64,000 nt of DNA from assembly GCF_016894445.1 (NCBI RefSeq), contig NZ_CP056775.1, positions 1,862,001 through 1,926,000 of the forward strand, in the 5' to 3' direction. A program made the translations under genes and the position numbers. The DNA comes from Dyadobacter sandarakinus (GTDB lineage Bacteria; Bacteroidota; Bacteroidia; Cytophagales; Spirosomataceae). Below the pieces are notes generated by a model, which saw only the letters and a program-made list of their open reading frames with translations, was not told the DNA's origin and made no database searches. Shown here one piece after another: positions 52,901 to 63,300 of this stretch (positions are counted from its first letter, which is position 1; every line of letters starts with the position of its first letter).

Positions 52901-54252
52901 TCAAACTGGTAAAGTTTGTCTTTATAAGTACGTCCCTCGACGATAATTTTCGTGCTGGCGGTAAGAGCTGCATTGGTCACGAAAGGCAGCCGAAGGCGCT
53001 GGTTTTCACAAATTGACCACGTCTGCTCCCTCGCCGCATGGATCGCAATCCCGGGCGGGACGCGTGCTACCACGGTTTGCTTCGGCACATCGGTCGTCAC
53101 GCCACAGGCAGTACGCAGCGAGCGGATGGAAAATATCTCGGTTTGAGTGGGATACACATTGATGTTCCGGTTGCCGTCGAGGAGGTAGGATTTTCCATTA
53201 TTGAGCTCAATGGTATAGGGTTCCGGGCCCTCGATGGCAAACCGGAGATCAACCGCCTGACCGATCTGCACCGAGCCGCTCTGACTCTGAAAAGAAACGG
53301 TCGGTTTGTCGTAGATCGTGGCTGATTTGAGATACGAACTCACCAGCCCCGGCTTGTCCACGAGCACGGCGATATGGAAAGTGTTTGAGTACGACACCAT
53401 TTTTTCAGGAATACGGGCTATCAGGACACCATCCGATTTCTTAGTAGCAGTTACTTCAAAAATCTGCTGCTCGCCGACATTGGGGTAAGGTTTGAAAAAA
53501 CGCAGCCTGAACCTGGCCGACTCCGGGATCGCGCCTCCTGATACGGCATAACTCAGTTCGATATCCCCGCCTTCGCACAGCTTCGTCAGGTTATTCACCC
53601 GCAGCGGGGTGATCGTAATAGGATTCACCACCACAGGCACTTTTCCCGAAAAAGGCACCGGCACATGGCAACTGTTTACCGCCCTGACGATAAAGATTTC
53701 AGTTGTTTTGGAAGCCACCAGACTGATCGCCTGCTGGTAGTAATTCGAGGGGCCAATCTCCTGCACCGAGCTGTCACTCAGCGTGACGGTCACCGGGTTG
53801 TTGGAGTTCATATTTACATTCAACGTGTACCCCATCCCTGCATTCAGCGTGTCGGAAGTACCCACGGGCCGGGCGAGGGAAATCTCGCCACGGGTAAACC
53901 AGTTGTTGGAATAAATGCTGGCAGGAGAAACCGGGCTGGTGGTCAGTATGCGGTATTTGATCCGGTTGTAATTCTCCGCTACATCCCCTCCGATATCGAA
54001 AAGCAGGGCACCGTACTTCAAAACTGCCTCATAGCGCGCCAGCGGCTGGTCGGAATCATACGACAGCAGTTCGACATAAAAACGATTGTCGGCATTGAAG
54101 CTGCCGATCACCTGAACCGGAATCCTGCCCTGGGTATTGGCGCAAAGCTTGCTGTCGTATGAATTAACCGGGATGATCTGAGGGGTTACCACCTGCGCAG
54201 CGGTAACATAGCCGAGCAGGCATAGCCCGGCCAGTAAACTTTTAAATTTCAT
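49999..54252 (-). CDS. Giant T9SS protein with seven cysteine-paired modules (1417 residues)
   Basis: Signal peptide (MKFKSLLAGLCLLGYVTAAQ), then seven consecutive modules of about 190 residues, then a type A sorting domain (FGPNPTRERVQLHFK...). Each module opens with a Cys in an L-C-x-G/N-like motif (LCEGGDIELSYAVSGG, LCSGQGLNVTYKVAGD, LCEKDTLNVYFVTSG) and closes with N-x-CG (NACGTT, NQCGFGTVSGSVPV, GSCGAAKVSGSATVTV). Cys pairs are 37/195, 226/383, 415/572, 606/766, 796/946, 974/1127, 1159/1315; only Cys1036 is extra. Within each module two Ig-like beta-sandwiches are likely (GTGPWRYDYG type strands in the second). The gene lies 24 bases after its paralogue, in one operon. It probably forms a long extracellular fibre or adhesin. 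The family is unnamed to my knowledge. Confidence 0.9.
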   Translation of the reverse strand: MKFKSLLAGLCLLGYVTAAQVVTPQIIPVNSYDSKLCANTQGRIPVQVIGSFNADNRFYVELLSYDSDQPLARYEAVLKYGALLFDIGGDVAENYNRIKYRILTTSPVSPASIYSNNWFTRGEISLARPVGTSDTLNAGMGYTLNVNMNSNNPVTVTLSDSSVQEIGPSNYYQQAISLVASKTTEIFIVRAVNSCHVPVPFSGKVPVVVNPITITPLRVNNLTKLCEGGDIELSYAVSGGAIPESARFRLRFFKPYPNVGEQQIFEVTATKKSDGVLIARIPEKMVSYSNTFHIAVLVDKPGLVSSYLKSATIYDKPTVSFQSQSGSVQIGQAVDLRFAIEGPEPYTIELNNGKSYLLDGNRNINVYPTQTEIFSIRSLRTACGVTTDVPKQTVVARVPPGIAIHAAREQTWSICENQRLRLPFVTNAALTASTKIIVEGRTYKDKLYQFEGKIVNDSIEFLIPHSPETWIDEGYFNIKYFRIRTTSPELVSEYVSGFNIRGIPRVSYESRQGVILTGKQYYEYDLHVSGGTPYTVTDEQGYRTSAEYVPLGQKIFVPATGTYGPKSVFNGCYTNSEPAKVSLTVNAYTSQQPVIVVHPSSQKYLCGPDSVEVYFEAFGKFAAGNEFQIIRGDNPGAPWLTVTKPGRYKIPASLLNQNAYSGVLIRSTQPQVEAGSELPIIFDTKPVLLYPGELGGPGADRPRVFNLDERPYIYTQLNSYSPYTAEYTDGTKDYHFEQVLQYDAFRPAMPRSKVVAFTLKSLTNACGTTEVNHTVYLFWKGYNLSMKYFPDDKAFCAGQELVVGFEVSGGVAPAGTSYLLQVSKDASTYTTIATKSVVEDFRYTIPASMEGEYFVRIMTDAGISAGGNRIYVNKIPTATLSSDNQSNAEIDYGQPVYINYILTGAGPWELIVKDRGDFTATTSPASVSYQLSKGTVFELQSVSNQCGFGTVSGSVPVRIKPQIVTFQTEATSLCSGQGLNVTYKVAGDIPPGEKIVFFLKNMNDTRFDLMSVNAVSGTMTIPMPAGLPGGSYQLVCGVSGSELSESRLITLLSTPDIELTGNTTINAGESANLLFRATNEGNIPLDVVLSDGTRFSFSSWGSGTAYYASVKPSVTTTYSIRSATGSCGAAKVSGSATVTVNAAAARTVRVTGLNKSMLCEKDTLNVYFVTSGTFSQNNSFSVRFYDSQGKLVTTVPSTGKASPLAIVVPSGFLTTETYRIRITASDANTASSDSPVGLGSGTKATAAFAGSEALLDENGNARAVVLLTGTGPWRYDYGNDLRAVSRYADRSPDTLLISSKEPSAYFKLLSVSNGCGIGMVTQPSSVLVTVILGAEEPGVVAEPITFGPNPTRERVQLHFKTSHKRTLTLYGANGQVIWTKSITATDAEVDMLHHPSGSYLLKIEHPKGKQVVRIVKE

Positions 54253-54276
54253 TTTGAAGAGGTAGTGATAGATATT

Positions 54277-57200
54277 CTAGAATTTCACAATGCGGTAGGT
54301 GGCCGCGGATCGGTTTCTTTTGACTTGTAAGAGGTACACGCCTGCCGGGACTGCTGACAAATCGATGTTGACGGTCTTATCAGCATATTTTCCTGAAAAA
54401 ACCTGCTGCCCAGCGACGTTCAGCAGTTCGATTGTGCGCGGCGCGGCATGCTCAAACCGGATTGTCAATGCATGGCTTGCAGGATTGGGGCCGAAGGTAA
54501 TCTGCTCCCCTGCCGGCTCGGCAGCCGTGATGAGCTCGATGCGGAAAGTCGATGGCTCGTCGATGGTGCCGGGGCCGCATTCATTAGTGAGTTCCGAGAT
54601 CCTGTACGTAGCCACTGGGCTCACGGGCATCAATGCGATTGTATCCGAAGATCTGACAGCATTACGGTACCGGACAAAATTATCGTCCCCGAACCGGTAG
54701 GAAACCGGACTGCTGCCTTCCAGGCCTATCACCACATTTACAACCTGTCCGGGCTGGTAGGTCACCGATGGCGTCAATACTTTGCCCCGTGCCCGCGCCC
54801 CGATCCGCAGGACCTCGGCAAAGGTTCCGCCGCTCACATTCGGTTCCTTAGAATTGAGGCGAATGCGGTAAAAGTTCGATGCGGTGGTACCAGCCGGGAT
54901 GATCGCCGTCACGGGTGAGAACTGGCCGGTGGTGGGCAGTGAAACAAAGTTTTTACCCGTACTATCCGACAGCTGCACCTCGTAGCCGGCTGTATTCGTC
55001 TGGTTTCCCTGTAAGTCAAAATAAATCCGTACCGTATCCGCACTGCAGACGTTTGATCTCCGCAACCCCTCTACACTACGAACGGAAATCCATTGCGCCA
55101 GGCGGGGCTGGACCGTCACCGTAGCTGATCCCGAAACTTTGCCCGAGCCGCAGACGGACTGGACAGGCTTTAAAGTGTAGGTGGTCGTCGCGGCTGGTGA
55201 TACGATGATTTTGGTAATCCCGCCCGGGTAGGCCGCGGTATGATTGTATGTTTTGCCGTCGGAAAGCTCGAATGCGGTATTGTAGGCAAATGAAGAATTG
55301 GCACGCACAAATAAGGTCGTAGGTTCCCCGGCGGTAATGGTGTTATCGCCATAAATCGTCATGTCGGGTGTTGCAAAAAGCTGATACTCCAGTGATTTTG
55401 AGATTTCCATGGAGACGATCTCTGCTTTGATCGCAAACCGCTGACCCGGGATATTGCCAGGTACCGTCAGCTCGATCCGCCCGGAAGTCCGGTTCACAGA
55501 ATCCAGTTTTACAGCAGCATTTTTTTCATTTACAACCGAAAAAATCAGGTAGGTACCCGCAGGCAGGCTGGCACCCCTCAACGCAAAATCGACATTCACC
55601 TTTTGTCCCGGACACACCGCCGGGTCAGCATTGGCGGGAAATTTACTGATCTCCAGCGTTGCTTTGACACTGACCTGCACGGTGCCGGATGCGGTACCAT
55701 AACCACAGGAATTCCAGACTTTCGCGATTGAAAAAGTTTGCGGGGCCGTGATCGTGGGGGCATACTGGCCGTAACGGCTCGTCGTCCGCTGCAATACGCC
55801 GTCGCTGAAAAGGATTCCCCATGGATCGCTGCCCGTCAGGTTGGCTGTCAAAACAACCGGGGTACCATACGGCACAGTTGCATTTGAGCCCCCCTCCACC
55901 GGGTAGGTCACGCTGAGTGTAGCCGTGGGCGCCTCCCCAATCAGGATGTTCCTGACGTTTGAATAAATGTTATCGGATGAATAAATCCGTGCATAATAAT
56001 TTCCTGCCGGCAATGCAGGCACCGTAAAGCCGATCATCCGGGTGTCGGTCGCCGATGCTACGTCGGTATAGGAACCGGCCTCTCCCGACTTCGAGAGCTG
56101 CAAAGTGAATTTTGTTCCCGGCCGGGGTGCTCCGCTTTCGAAACCAAACCTCACCTGAGCTTCCGACCCTGCGCAATGCCAGAAAGTTTCCGAGGGATTT
56201 TGCTCGATCTTGTACGCGATCCCACGGAAGTAGGACGAGATCTCGCCGTTCCAGGTACCACAGGAATTTGTGATGGATTTAAGTTTAAACTCGGTTGTTT
56301 TTTCATGCTGTAAAGGCAGATTCACTTCATACATCCCATTGTGATCCAGGGTGACCCGATTGTCTACGCCGTCAATGGAATAAACGGCTGCTGACCGGCC
56401 ACTTCCGCCAATCACGACCGCATGCACTTCTCCAAGATACATGACGGTGGGGTTCTGCATGCTTGTTTCCGGTGAAATCTGCGGTTTGCGTGGAGGAATG
56501 CCCAGGTCAAATCGCTCGGTTTCCGAAACGAGCCGCGGCAGCGACGAGTCCAGTTGCAGGCTTGCGGTGTAGACCTCACCCTCCCTTTTGGGTAAAACTA
56601 TCTTGTAAATACCCGGCTTGGTAACATTCCGGATCGGGTACGTGGTGCTCTGGGCGTCGCGGAGGTACGACAATGTAAATACATTTCCGGCCTCGAACCT
56701 GCCGCTGAATGCCAGCTCCACCTCGACGCTGTCGCCTGAGCAGTACGTTTTTTTAATCAGCCTGGCCATCAATGCGGGCGTGGTACCTGCCGGATCCGCA
56801 ACCTTCACGGGGAACGTGGGCGGGTTCGTATTGGAAAAACAGGAATTAGACAGTTTGACGAGCCTGAAAGTCGTGTCACGTTTTACAAACTGCTCAAACC
56901 ATACGTTCCGGTAATCGTAAGTCGCCTTGGATCCGTCGGCCTGTTCCAGGGTATAGGGTCCTCCGCCAAAAACGTCAAAATCCAGCCGGATCTTGGACGG
57001 GAAGGGCACGCTTTGTTTCGAGTTGGCACTCAAAACCATGACGGGCGGGCTCTGGAATTCCATCGAAATGCTTGGCGAGGTCAATGCAGGGTTGGCCGAC
57101 TCCACGGTTATGCCCCAGATCTCACCATAATCGAGGTCGCGGTCTGCGCTCGTATTTTTAGGTACCGTAAATTCCAGTGAATCGCCGGCCAGCCTGGCTG

Positions 57201-58560
57201 CAAACCGAATCTTTTTGCCGGAATACGTCTGGGCTGCTACCATGTAAGTAGTTTGGGCCGAAACGCCATTGGCCCGAAAACCAAGCCGCGCTGTTTGTCC
57301 CTCACAGATGGTCCTCACCGGAACGCTAGAAGTCGGCCCGGCCAGCACAAGACTTGGCCTCACCGTGATCGTGACAGGAGTATTCGGCGGATTCTGGATG
57401 ATACCACAGCCCGATTCAAATGTTTTTACCTGGTAGCTGGTCGTTTTCTCAGGACTTACTGCTTTCTGGTATTCCATTACTTCACCATTGGTCATGGTGA
57501 TCTTGAATGGCGGCAACCCGGTAGGATTTCCGGACAGGTAAATGACCTCGCCAATATCCATAGCGGTAGTTTCGGCTTGCAGACTGAATGTAGGTTTAGG
57601 CGACAAGTTTACCACCAGTGCCTTGTTGAACGACACTGCCGACGGGCTTTCGGTCACGATGCCAAAGTAGGTGCCATAGTTCACCAGCTGACCCGGCAGC
57701 TCGTCGGGAATGCGCGCAGTGAGCTCATTTTTACCGGTCAGTGTTGCGGGAATGTCCACATATTGGTAGGAGTCGATGTAAATATTATCGCCTGCCAGCC
57801 TGATTTTGAATTTGGTATCAGGACTAAAATTTCCGCCGTCGGTATTGAACCGGACCTTGATTTCGCTGCCCAGGCAAGGCTGGCCGGGACTGACGGCGAC
57901 CGGCATAAAATCAAAATTGTTAACCTTCAATGCTACCTGACCACTTGTGGGCAATGGTCCGCAGACATTGGATGCCTCTTTGATGGAATAAACACCGGCA
58001 CGGGTCCTGGGCAGGGTCACCACCGTGGGATAAGGTCCATTCCAGCCACTGGCGTAAATGAGCTCAAACTTCTCCCCGGTGCTGAGCGTCACGCTGCCCG
58101 GAGAAGGCGGCGTAGTAATAAGCGAAAGCGAAACCTGATCGGTAGAATTGACGGTGTCGGCGCTGAAACCCCAGCGTGAGGTGAGCTGTACCGATGCTTT
58201 GGTCAGTGCCCGCATCGGGTAGCTGCTCTCCGTTTCTGTTTTCGGGTTGGAGCTGATAATTTTCAGTGCAAAGTTCTCACTATTGGCGAGTGCCGGGTCT
58301 TTCAGGATGGTGACCAGCCTGGTGCCCCTGAGCTCGGCGGGATACTCCCACCGTTCGGCTCCGTTGTTTCCAAAGCGGGACGCTTCCACGGTAAATTTAT
58401 TGCCGGCGGGAAAAGTACCCCTGATATCGACGTCTATACTCAGTTCAGTGCCGAGGCAATAGTTTTCCGAATTGATCCTGATAATGCTCAGGCTGGGAGT
58501 TTGGGCGAATGCGGAAAATGAAAAAAGGGATAACAGAAAAACGCGTAAAATTTTATTCAT
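54277..58560 (-). CDS. Giant T9SS protein with seven cysteine-paired modules (1427 residues)
   Basis: The tandem paralogue. Signal peptide (MNKILRVFLLSLFSFSAFAQ), seven modules, type A sorting domain (FGPNPASHALTIRFE...). The mature chain contains exactly 14 cysteines, all in pairs: 35/200, 229/385, 419/574, 607/767, 796/952, 983/1137, 1172/1328. Pair spacing is 154-165 and the gap to the next pair 29-35. Module starts read YCLGTELSIDVDIRGTFPAG, ICEGQTARLGFRANG, VCSADTVRIYFDLQG; module ends read NVCGPLPTSGQVALKV, NSCGYGTASGTVQVSV, NECGPGTIDEPSTF. It is the first gene of the two-gene operon. The even number and spacing suggest one disulfide per module after export. Role unknown; an adhesin or surface fibre is inferred. 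Confidence 0.9.
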   Translation of the reverse strand: MNKILRVFLLSLFSFSAFAQTPSLSIIRINSENYCLGTELSIDVDIRGTFPAGNKFTVEASRFGNNGAERWEYPAELRGTRLVTILKDPALANSENFALKIISSNPKTETESSYPMRALTKASVQLTSRWGFSADTVNSTDQVSLSLITTPPSPGSVTLSTGEKFELIYASGWNGPYPTVVTLPRTRAGVYSIKEASNVCGPLPTSGQVALKVNNFDFMPVAVSPGQPCLGSEIKVRFNTDGGNFSPDTKFKIRLAGDNIYIDSYQYVDIPATLTGKNELTARIPDELPGQLVNYGTYFGIVTESPSAVSFNKALVVNLSPKPTFSLQAETTAMDIGEVIYLSGNPTGLPPFKITMTNGEVMEYQKAVSPEKTTSYQVKTFESGCGIIQNPPNTPVTITVRPSLVLAGPTSSVPVRTICEGQTARLGFRANGVSAQTTYMVAAQTYSGKKIRFAARLAGDSLEFTVPKNTSADRDLDYGEIWGITVESANPALTSPSISMEFQSPPVMVLSANSKQSVPFPSKIRLDFDVFGGGPYTLEQADGSKATYDYRNVWFEQFVKRDTTFRLVKLSNSCFSNTNPPTFPVKVADPAGTTPALMARLIKKTYCSGDSVEVELAFSGRFEAGNVFTLSYLRDAQSTTYPIRNVTKPGIYKIVLPKREGEVYTASLQLDSSLPRLVSETERFDLGIPPRKPQISPETSMQNPTVMYLGEVHAVVIGGSGRSAAVYSIDGVDNRVTLDHNGMYEVNLPLQHEKTTEFKLKSITNSCGTWNGEISSYFRGIAYKIEQNPSETFWHCAGSEAQVRFGFESGAPRPGTKFTLQLSKSGEAGSYTDVASATDTRMIGFTVPALPAGNYYARIYSSDNIYSNVRNILIGEAPTATLSVTYPVEGGSNATVPYGTPVVLTANLTGSDPWGILFSDGVLQRTTSRYGQYAPTITAPQTFSIAKVWNSCGYGTASGTVQVSVKATLEISKFPANADPAVCPGQKVNVDFALRGASLPAGTYLIFSVVNEKNAAVKLDSVNRTSGRIELTVPGNIPGQRFAIKAEIVSMEISKSLEYQLFATPDMTIYGDNTITAGEPTTLFVRANSSFAYNTAFELSDGKTYNHTAAYPGGITKIIVSPAATTTYTLKPVQSVCGSGKVSGSATVTVQPRLAQWISVRSVEGLRRSNVCSADTVRIYFDLQGNQTNTAGYEVQLSDSTGKNFVSLPTTGQFSPVTAIIPAGTTASNFYRIRLNSKEPNVSGGTFAEVLRIGARARGKVLTPSVTYQPGQVVNVVIGLEGSSPVSYRFGDDNFVRYRNAVRSSDTIALMPVSPVATYRISELTNECGPGTIDEPSTFRIELITAAEPAGEQITFGPNPASHALTIRFEHAAPRTIELLNVAGQQVFSGKYADKTVNIDLSAVPAGVYLLQVKRNRSAATYRIVKF

Positions 58561-58999
58561 GAAGTTAGAGGAGGTTGTTTGAGCCCAGCCGAAAAACCGG
58601 AACTAGATTGCCTATGCAATTTCCCGGTTTCCACGGATTAAAGCAACTGAAAATTGTCCTATTCGTTAGTTTAACATGCTGTCATAATATATAGGGTGAT
58701 AAAGTCTGTCCTTCCGTTTTCGCTTTGGTAAAAAACCTTATCTGTGTTTAAAATGATTAATGCATTTTCCATCCTGATTATATCATGTGATTACTGTTAT
58801 AAATGAACCATAATACGCAACATGTATGTGGCTTGTTAATAGACTTTTAAGTAATATGGAAACGTTCAAACTGGATTCCCGTTAAACTTTGTTCGGCTAT
58901 TCGAAGGCAGCTGCTATTAAATAGCGAAAAAAGAAATAGCGTGAATCAAGCGTTTTTGTATTTGGGTTTTACATAAACAACCAAATTCCTCATCACAGA
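58561..58999. other. AT-rich intergenic region, no gene seen
   Basis: 439 bases upstream of the seven-module operon. No frame of note on either strand. It must hold the operon's promoter, but no clean -33/-7 pair is visible. Confidence 0.5.
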
Positions 59000-60127
59000 C
59001 TATTCTTGTGCGCCGCTGATTCCGGAGTGATACACTTTTCCGCTCTTCATGAGCACGCACGGAGAAGAAATAGTGCTGTTGGTTGAATTATAGGACTGCC
59101 AGTTTCTGACGCCCGTAGCAGCATCAAGTGCATACAGGACCAATCCGGGAAAGTTGCAATTATATACGACACCACCGGCCACGGTCGGGCTTGAAAAGAC
59201 AATGAGAAACATCATGTATTCCCACTTTTTCAATCTGGTGGTCACGTCAACTGCATTCAGCTTATTATCGTCGATGGTGGCGAAGTACACGATTCCATCA
59301 CGGACGGTTGGGCTTGTAACGCTGTTGTAAGTGTTATATTCCCATTTTATGGATCCGGTGACTGCATCCACCGCGTACAATTTTCGGCTGCGGGACAGCG
59401 CATATACCACACCGTCGGCAACTGTGGGAGACGAAGCGACACCGGAACCTTTCAGCGCTTCCCATTTTTTTGCGCCGGTTGCCGCATCAATGGCTACAAG
59501 TTTTTCACCATCGCCTGAGTACACGAGACCAGCGGAAAATGTTGGGCTTATTTGCGGATTAGTACTCGACCAGCCCATTGTAAACGCCCATTTTTTAGCG
59601 CCGGTGGCTGCATCCAGTGCGTAAAGATTATTATCCCGGCTTCCTGCGTATACCACGCCGTTCACCACCATCGGACTCGATGAAACACCTCCATCCGTTG
59701 CAAATTCCCATTTTTTGGTGCCCGTAGCTGCATCTACTCCGTATACTTTTCCATCATCACTTCCGATATAAACCATTCCGTTGGCAACCATCGGGCTTGA
59801 ACGAATCATGTCGTTAGTGGAAAACTCCCATTTTTTCGTTCCGGTCGCAGCATCAAAGGCATGCAGCTTTTTATCATTACTCCCCACATATACAATCCCA
59901 TTTGCCACGGTGGGACTGGAATGAATTTCTCCTCCCGTCGCCGACTCCCATTTCTTCGCTCCCGTGGCTGCATCCAGTGCGTACAAGTTATGATCATAAT
60001 TACCCACAAATACAGTTTCGGCAACATCCGGCATGGGGTCAGGCTCAGGTTCAGGAGCAGTTTTCTGCTTGCAAGATGTAAAGCTGTATATGATTATGAC
60101 GACGTTTAATATGTGAACAAACCTCAT
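59000..60127 (-). CDS. PQQ-like eight-repeat beta-propeller lipoprotein
   Basis: A 375-residue lipoprotein (signal and lipobox IIIYSFTSCKQKTAPEPEP). It consists of eight near-identical repeats of about 40 residues, each reading LYALDAATGAKKWE, then SSPTVANGIVYVGS. This is the PQQ-binding-like/BamB-type blade, and eight blades make a closed propeller. The repeats are also close at the DNA level, so copy number may vary between strains. No PQQ-dependent dehydrogenase residues are seen. It is probably a binding or scaffold protein at the outer membrane; the last blade differs most (SSPCVLMKSGKVYHSG). Confidence 0.88.
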   Translation of the reverse strand: MRFVHILNVVIIIYSFTSCKQKTAPEPEPDPMPDVAETVFVGNYDHNLYALDAATGAKKWESATGGEIHSSPTVANGIVYVGSNDKKLHAFDAATGTKKWEFSTNDMIRSSPMVANGMVYIGSDDGKVYGVDAATGTKKWEFATDGGVSSSPMVVNGVVYAGSRDNNLYALDAATGAKKWAFTMGWSSTNPQISPTFSAGLVYSGDGEKLVAIDAATGAKKWEALKGSGVASSPTVADGVVYALSRSRKLYAVDAVTGSIKWEYNTYNSVTSPTVRDGIVYFATIDDNKLNAVDVTTRLKKWEYMMFLIVFSSPTVAGGVVYNCNFPGLVLYALDAATGVRNWQSYNSTNSTISSPCVLMKSGKVYHSGISGAQE

Positions 60128-60344
60128 TAATTCGATTGGATAAATATATAATTCTACAAATTAATTCAAAAAACTACACACCTTACCTATCCCACCTATT
60201 AATTATCATGACGCATAGTGATGCAAAAACGATTAGGATATGAATGGCTGAGTGTACTGTGCGAATTATGCTTTCCTGGTTCAATGCATTGACACCGGAA
60301 AGTTCATCTGAAATACATTTTGGCGGTCATAGTGAGCGCATTTT

Positions 60345-63300
60345 CTACTGAATAATCAGCAACTTATGCGTTTCCGTAAATATCGTCGACCGCACGTTGA
60401 TAAGGTAAATGCCAGGCTTAACACCCAAAGGAGTCAGATCGATCTCTGCTTTGCTACCGGGAATAATGTCTTTCGGCAAATGAAGCCGCATACTTTTTCC
60501 TGATACATCAATCAGTTCAGCTGACAGATTGGAGTCGTGCTTATTGCCAATTTCCAGGGTGAAACTTTTCTGTGCCGGATTTGGGTAAACTGCTGTTTTT
60601 TTGACGTCAATATGAGATGACAGTACAGGAATTTCAGAACCGATGCGCGCAGTTAAGGCATACGGGGCATTGGTGTAGATCACCAGCTGCGGGCGATACC
60701 TGCCCTCTTTGCTTTCAAATGTAAGTTTCTGGTTTGTGCTCCTGATGTCCCTGAGCATAAAAGTGGCCACTTTGTCACCTGCCTGCTCGGCGCGCACGAA
60801 TCCGGTTACATCCGTTTCATAATAGTTGTTGGAGTCGTAGCTCGAACTGATGTTGGTTGAGCCGATCGGCTGGCTTGTTTGGGCCGGCGCATTGTTCCAG
60901 GTGATGCCGTTTTCTGTCCAGCTATCATTCTGAAGCCCAAAAACGGAGAGTGTGACGTAATCCGATTTCTGATACTCCACATTTCCACCATACATGCCGA
61001 GCTTGGCCAGCGTAATATCCGGAAAGTCACCCAAACCGAATTTAAGATAGCTGTTTCTTAATACATCGTTACCAACGCCGGTTTTGACGATCAAACCCGG
61101 GTCGCTGCCAAAATTGGTATTTGCAAACTTCCCGTCGTTGACATAGGCGTCGGCGAGCAGCGGCAACTCTATTCTGGCCAGCCGCTCTACCAGGATGACC
61201 TCGATGGCGGCGATCCTGGGCATATCCGCAGCCCCGGAAAGGAAGTTGATGTTGATCACGTTATCCGTAACAGTCACCGGAGTGGTTTCCTGAATGGCCC
61301 GCATGGGACCGCCTGCCCGGGCAAAAATGTCATAATTGGTAAGCCTGCGCTGGCCCTCGATATCGACATGAAACCGGCGCTTTCCTACACCTGCCGGGCC
61401 TCTTCCCGCTACGCCGAACCAGGTTTCGGCAAAATGCAGCACTACCCGGTAATTACCGTTCCGGACAGGAATTCTGTAATCAAAGTAAGGCGAGCAGCGG
61501 CCGGTGCGGTAGAGCTCATCGTCACTGGTTTCGGCAATATCACCCTCCGGAACGGTACTGACGCGAATGGAGCCGTCGTAGTAGTTATCCGCAATGAAGC
61601 TGCGGCCGTCGGCTGTATTAAGATCTGGTCCGGCTGCATTGATCCGTATCGTTTCTATATCGGATCTTTCGGACACTGTCACGGTCATCGCCTGTTCATC
61701 GGAAAGTACCGGCGGCCCACTGGTGACACCTTTAATGTTAAAAGTGTATGTTCCGGCCATGTTCGGCGTCCACTCGAACAAGCCTGTTGAGGGGTTGATC
61801 ATCGCGCCTGCAGGGCTGTCGGTGAGGGAGTAAGTAACGGTTTGGCCAGGTCCTGCATTTCCTGAAATTTCGAGGCTGATGGGTTGATCCACTAACAGTG
61901 ACCTATCTGCTACATTTTCCAGGCGAAACCGGGTGGTGGCTTCCCGGGCATGTAATGTTACCTGCAGGATCGCCCGCTCGTAGCCGGGAGCGGATGCCGT
62001 GACCAGGGTTTCCGAGGTTGCATTCCAGACAATGCCAGATGCTGAAAGCCCGAATTGCAGAGGGCCCGTACCAGGATCAGGGACCACCAGCCAGTTGGAT
62101 CCTTCACGTACGCCCAGGCTGACGACCGGTGCACCGGCATTGCCCGTAAGGGTTACTGTTTGTGGCGGAGGCAGCGGATTGTTGCGCGTAGCTTCAAAAG
62201 TCAGGGTTTGATTAGAAAACATCAGTTTTCTGTCTGATCCCTCCGGCGTTAATTTGACAAGCCAAAAATCCTGGGCACCGTTATTGTCCTGGGTTTTGTC
62301 TCCTGAGGCTATCCCCGTATCTGTATCGCCTGCAACAAGATAGCCTCCATCGGGTGTTTGTAACACGCAGCTCAGATAGTCACTAACGGAGGTTCCCAAG
62401 GTTTTGTCCCATATTTTTGTGCCGTCAGAAGTAACTTTTACCACCCAGTAGTCACTAAGACCTTTTTTGGGCTGTGTTTTATCCACGCCGGCTCCGGACT
62501 CTGAATAACCTGCCAGAATATATCCTCCGTCGGCCGCCTGCGTTACTGATTTCAGGTATTCTGCTTCATAGCCGCCGATCGTTTTGTCCCACTGAAATGT
62601 TCCGTCTGATGTAACCTTCACAATCCAGTAATCGTAGCTGCCCCTCCTGCTATTTTCGGATTTTTCTCCTGATTTCAGGGAAGAGGAAGTACCTCCCAGC
62701 AGGTAACCGCCGTCGGCTGTTACCGTTACTGCAGTACATTCGTCTATGTTACTGCCACCATAGGCTTTGTCCCATTGTTTGGTGCCGTCTGATGAAAGTT
62801 TAACAAGCCAGTAATCCGCATTTCCCCTCCTTTCCGCAGACTTGCTCGTGCTGACGGGCGAGCTGGACGTACCAGCCAGGATATATCCTCCATCCGCAGT
62901 TTGCTTCACAGAGGCAACCCGTTCCTGCAAAGATCCACCGATAGCTTTGTCCCACTCTTTGGTACCGTCAGCTGTAATTTTGACCACCCAGAAATCCGTC
63001 AGGCCTTTGGATCGTTGCGACTTGTCGCCGCTGTTGCTGGAATTGGAATTCCCTGCCAGTATATACCCGCCATCACTGGTTTGCGCCATGGATTTCAAAT
63101 CGTCAGTTACCGTCCCTCCAATGGTTTTATCCCACTGTTTGGTGCCGTCCGCAGCTAGTTTTACAATCCAGTAGTCTTTCCTTTTGTTGCCATCTGACGC
63201 CTGATCGTTCCAGGCATCCTGGGATTTCTCTCCGCTTACATTAGACCACGACGTACCCCCTGCGAGGTAGCCTCCATCCGAAGTGGTGATGATCGTGGTT

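Noticed and set aside
54253..54276. Possible separate promoter between the two seven-module genes
   Set aside because: Only 24 bases without a TAnnTTTG match; the genes are best read as one operon.
59000..60127. Regularly spaced DNA repeats considered as a CRISPR or satellite array
   Set aside because: The repeats are in frame and encode propeller blades; there are no unique spacers of constant length.
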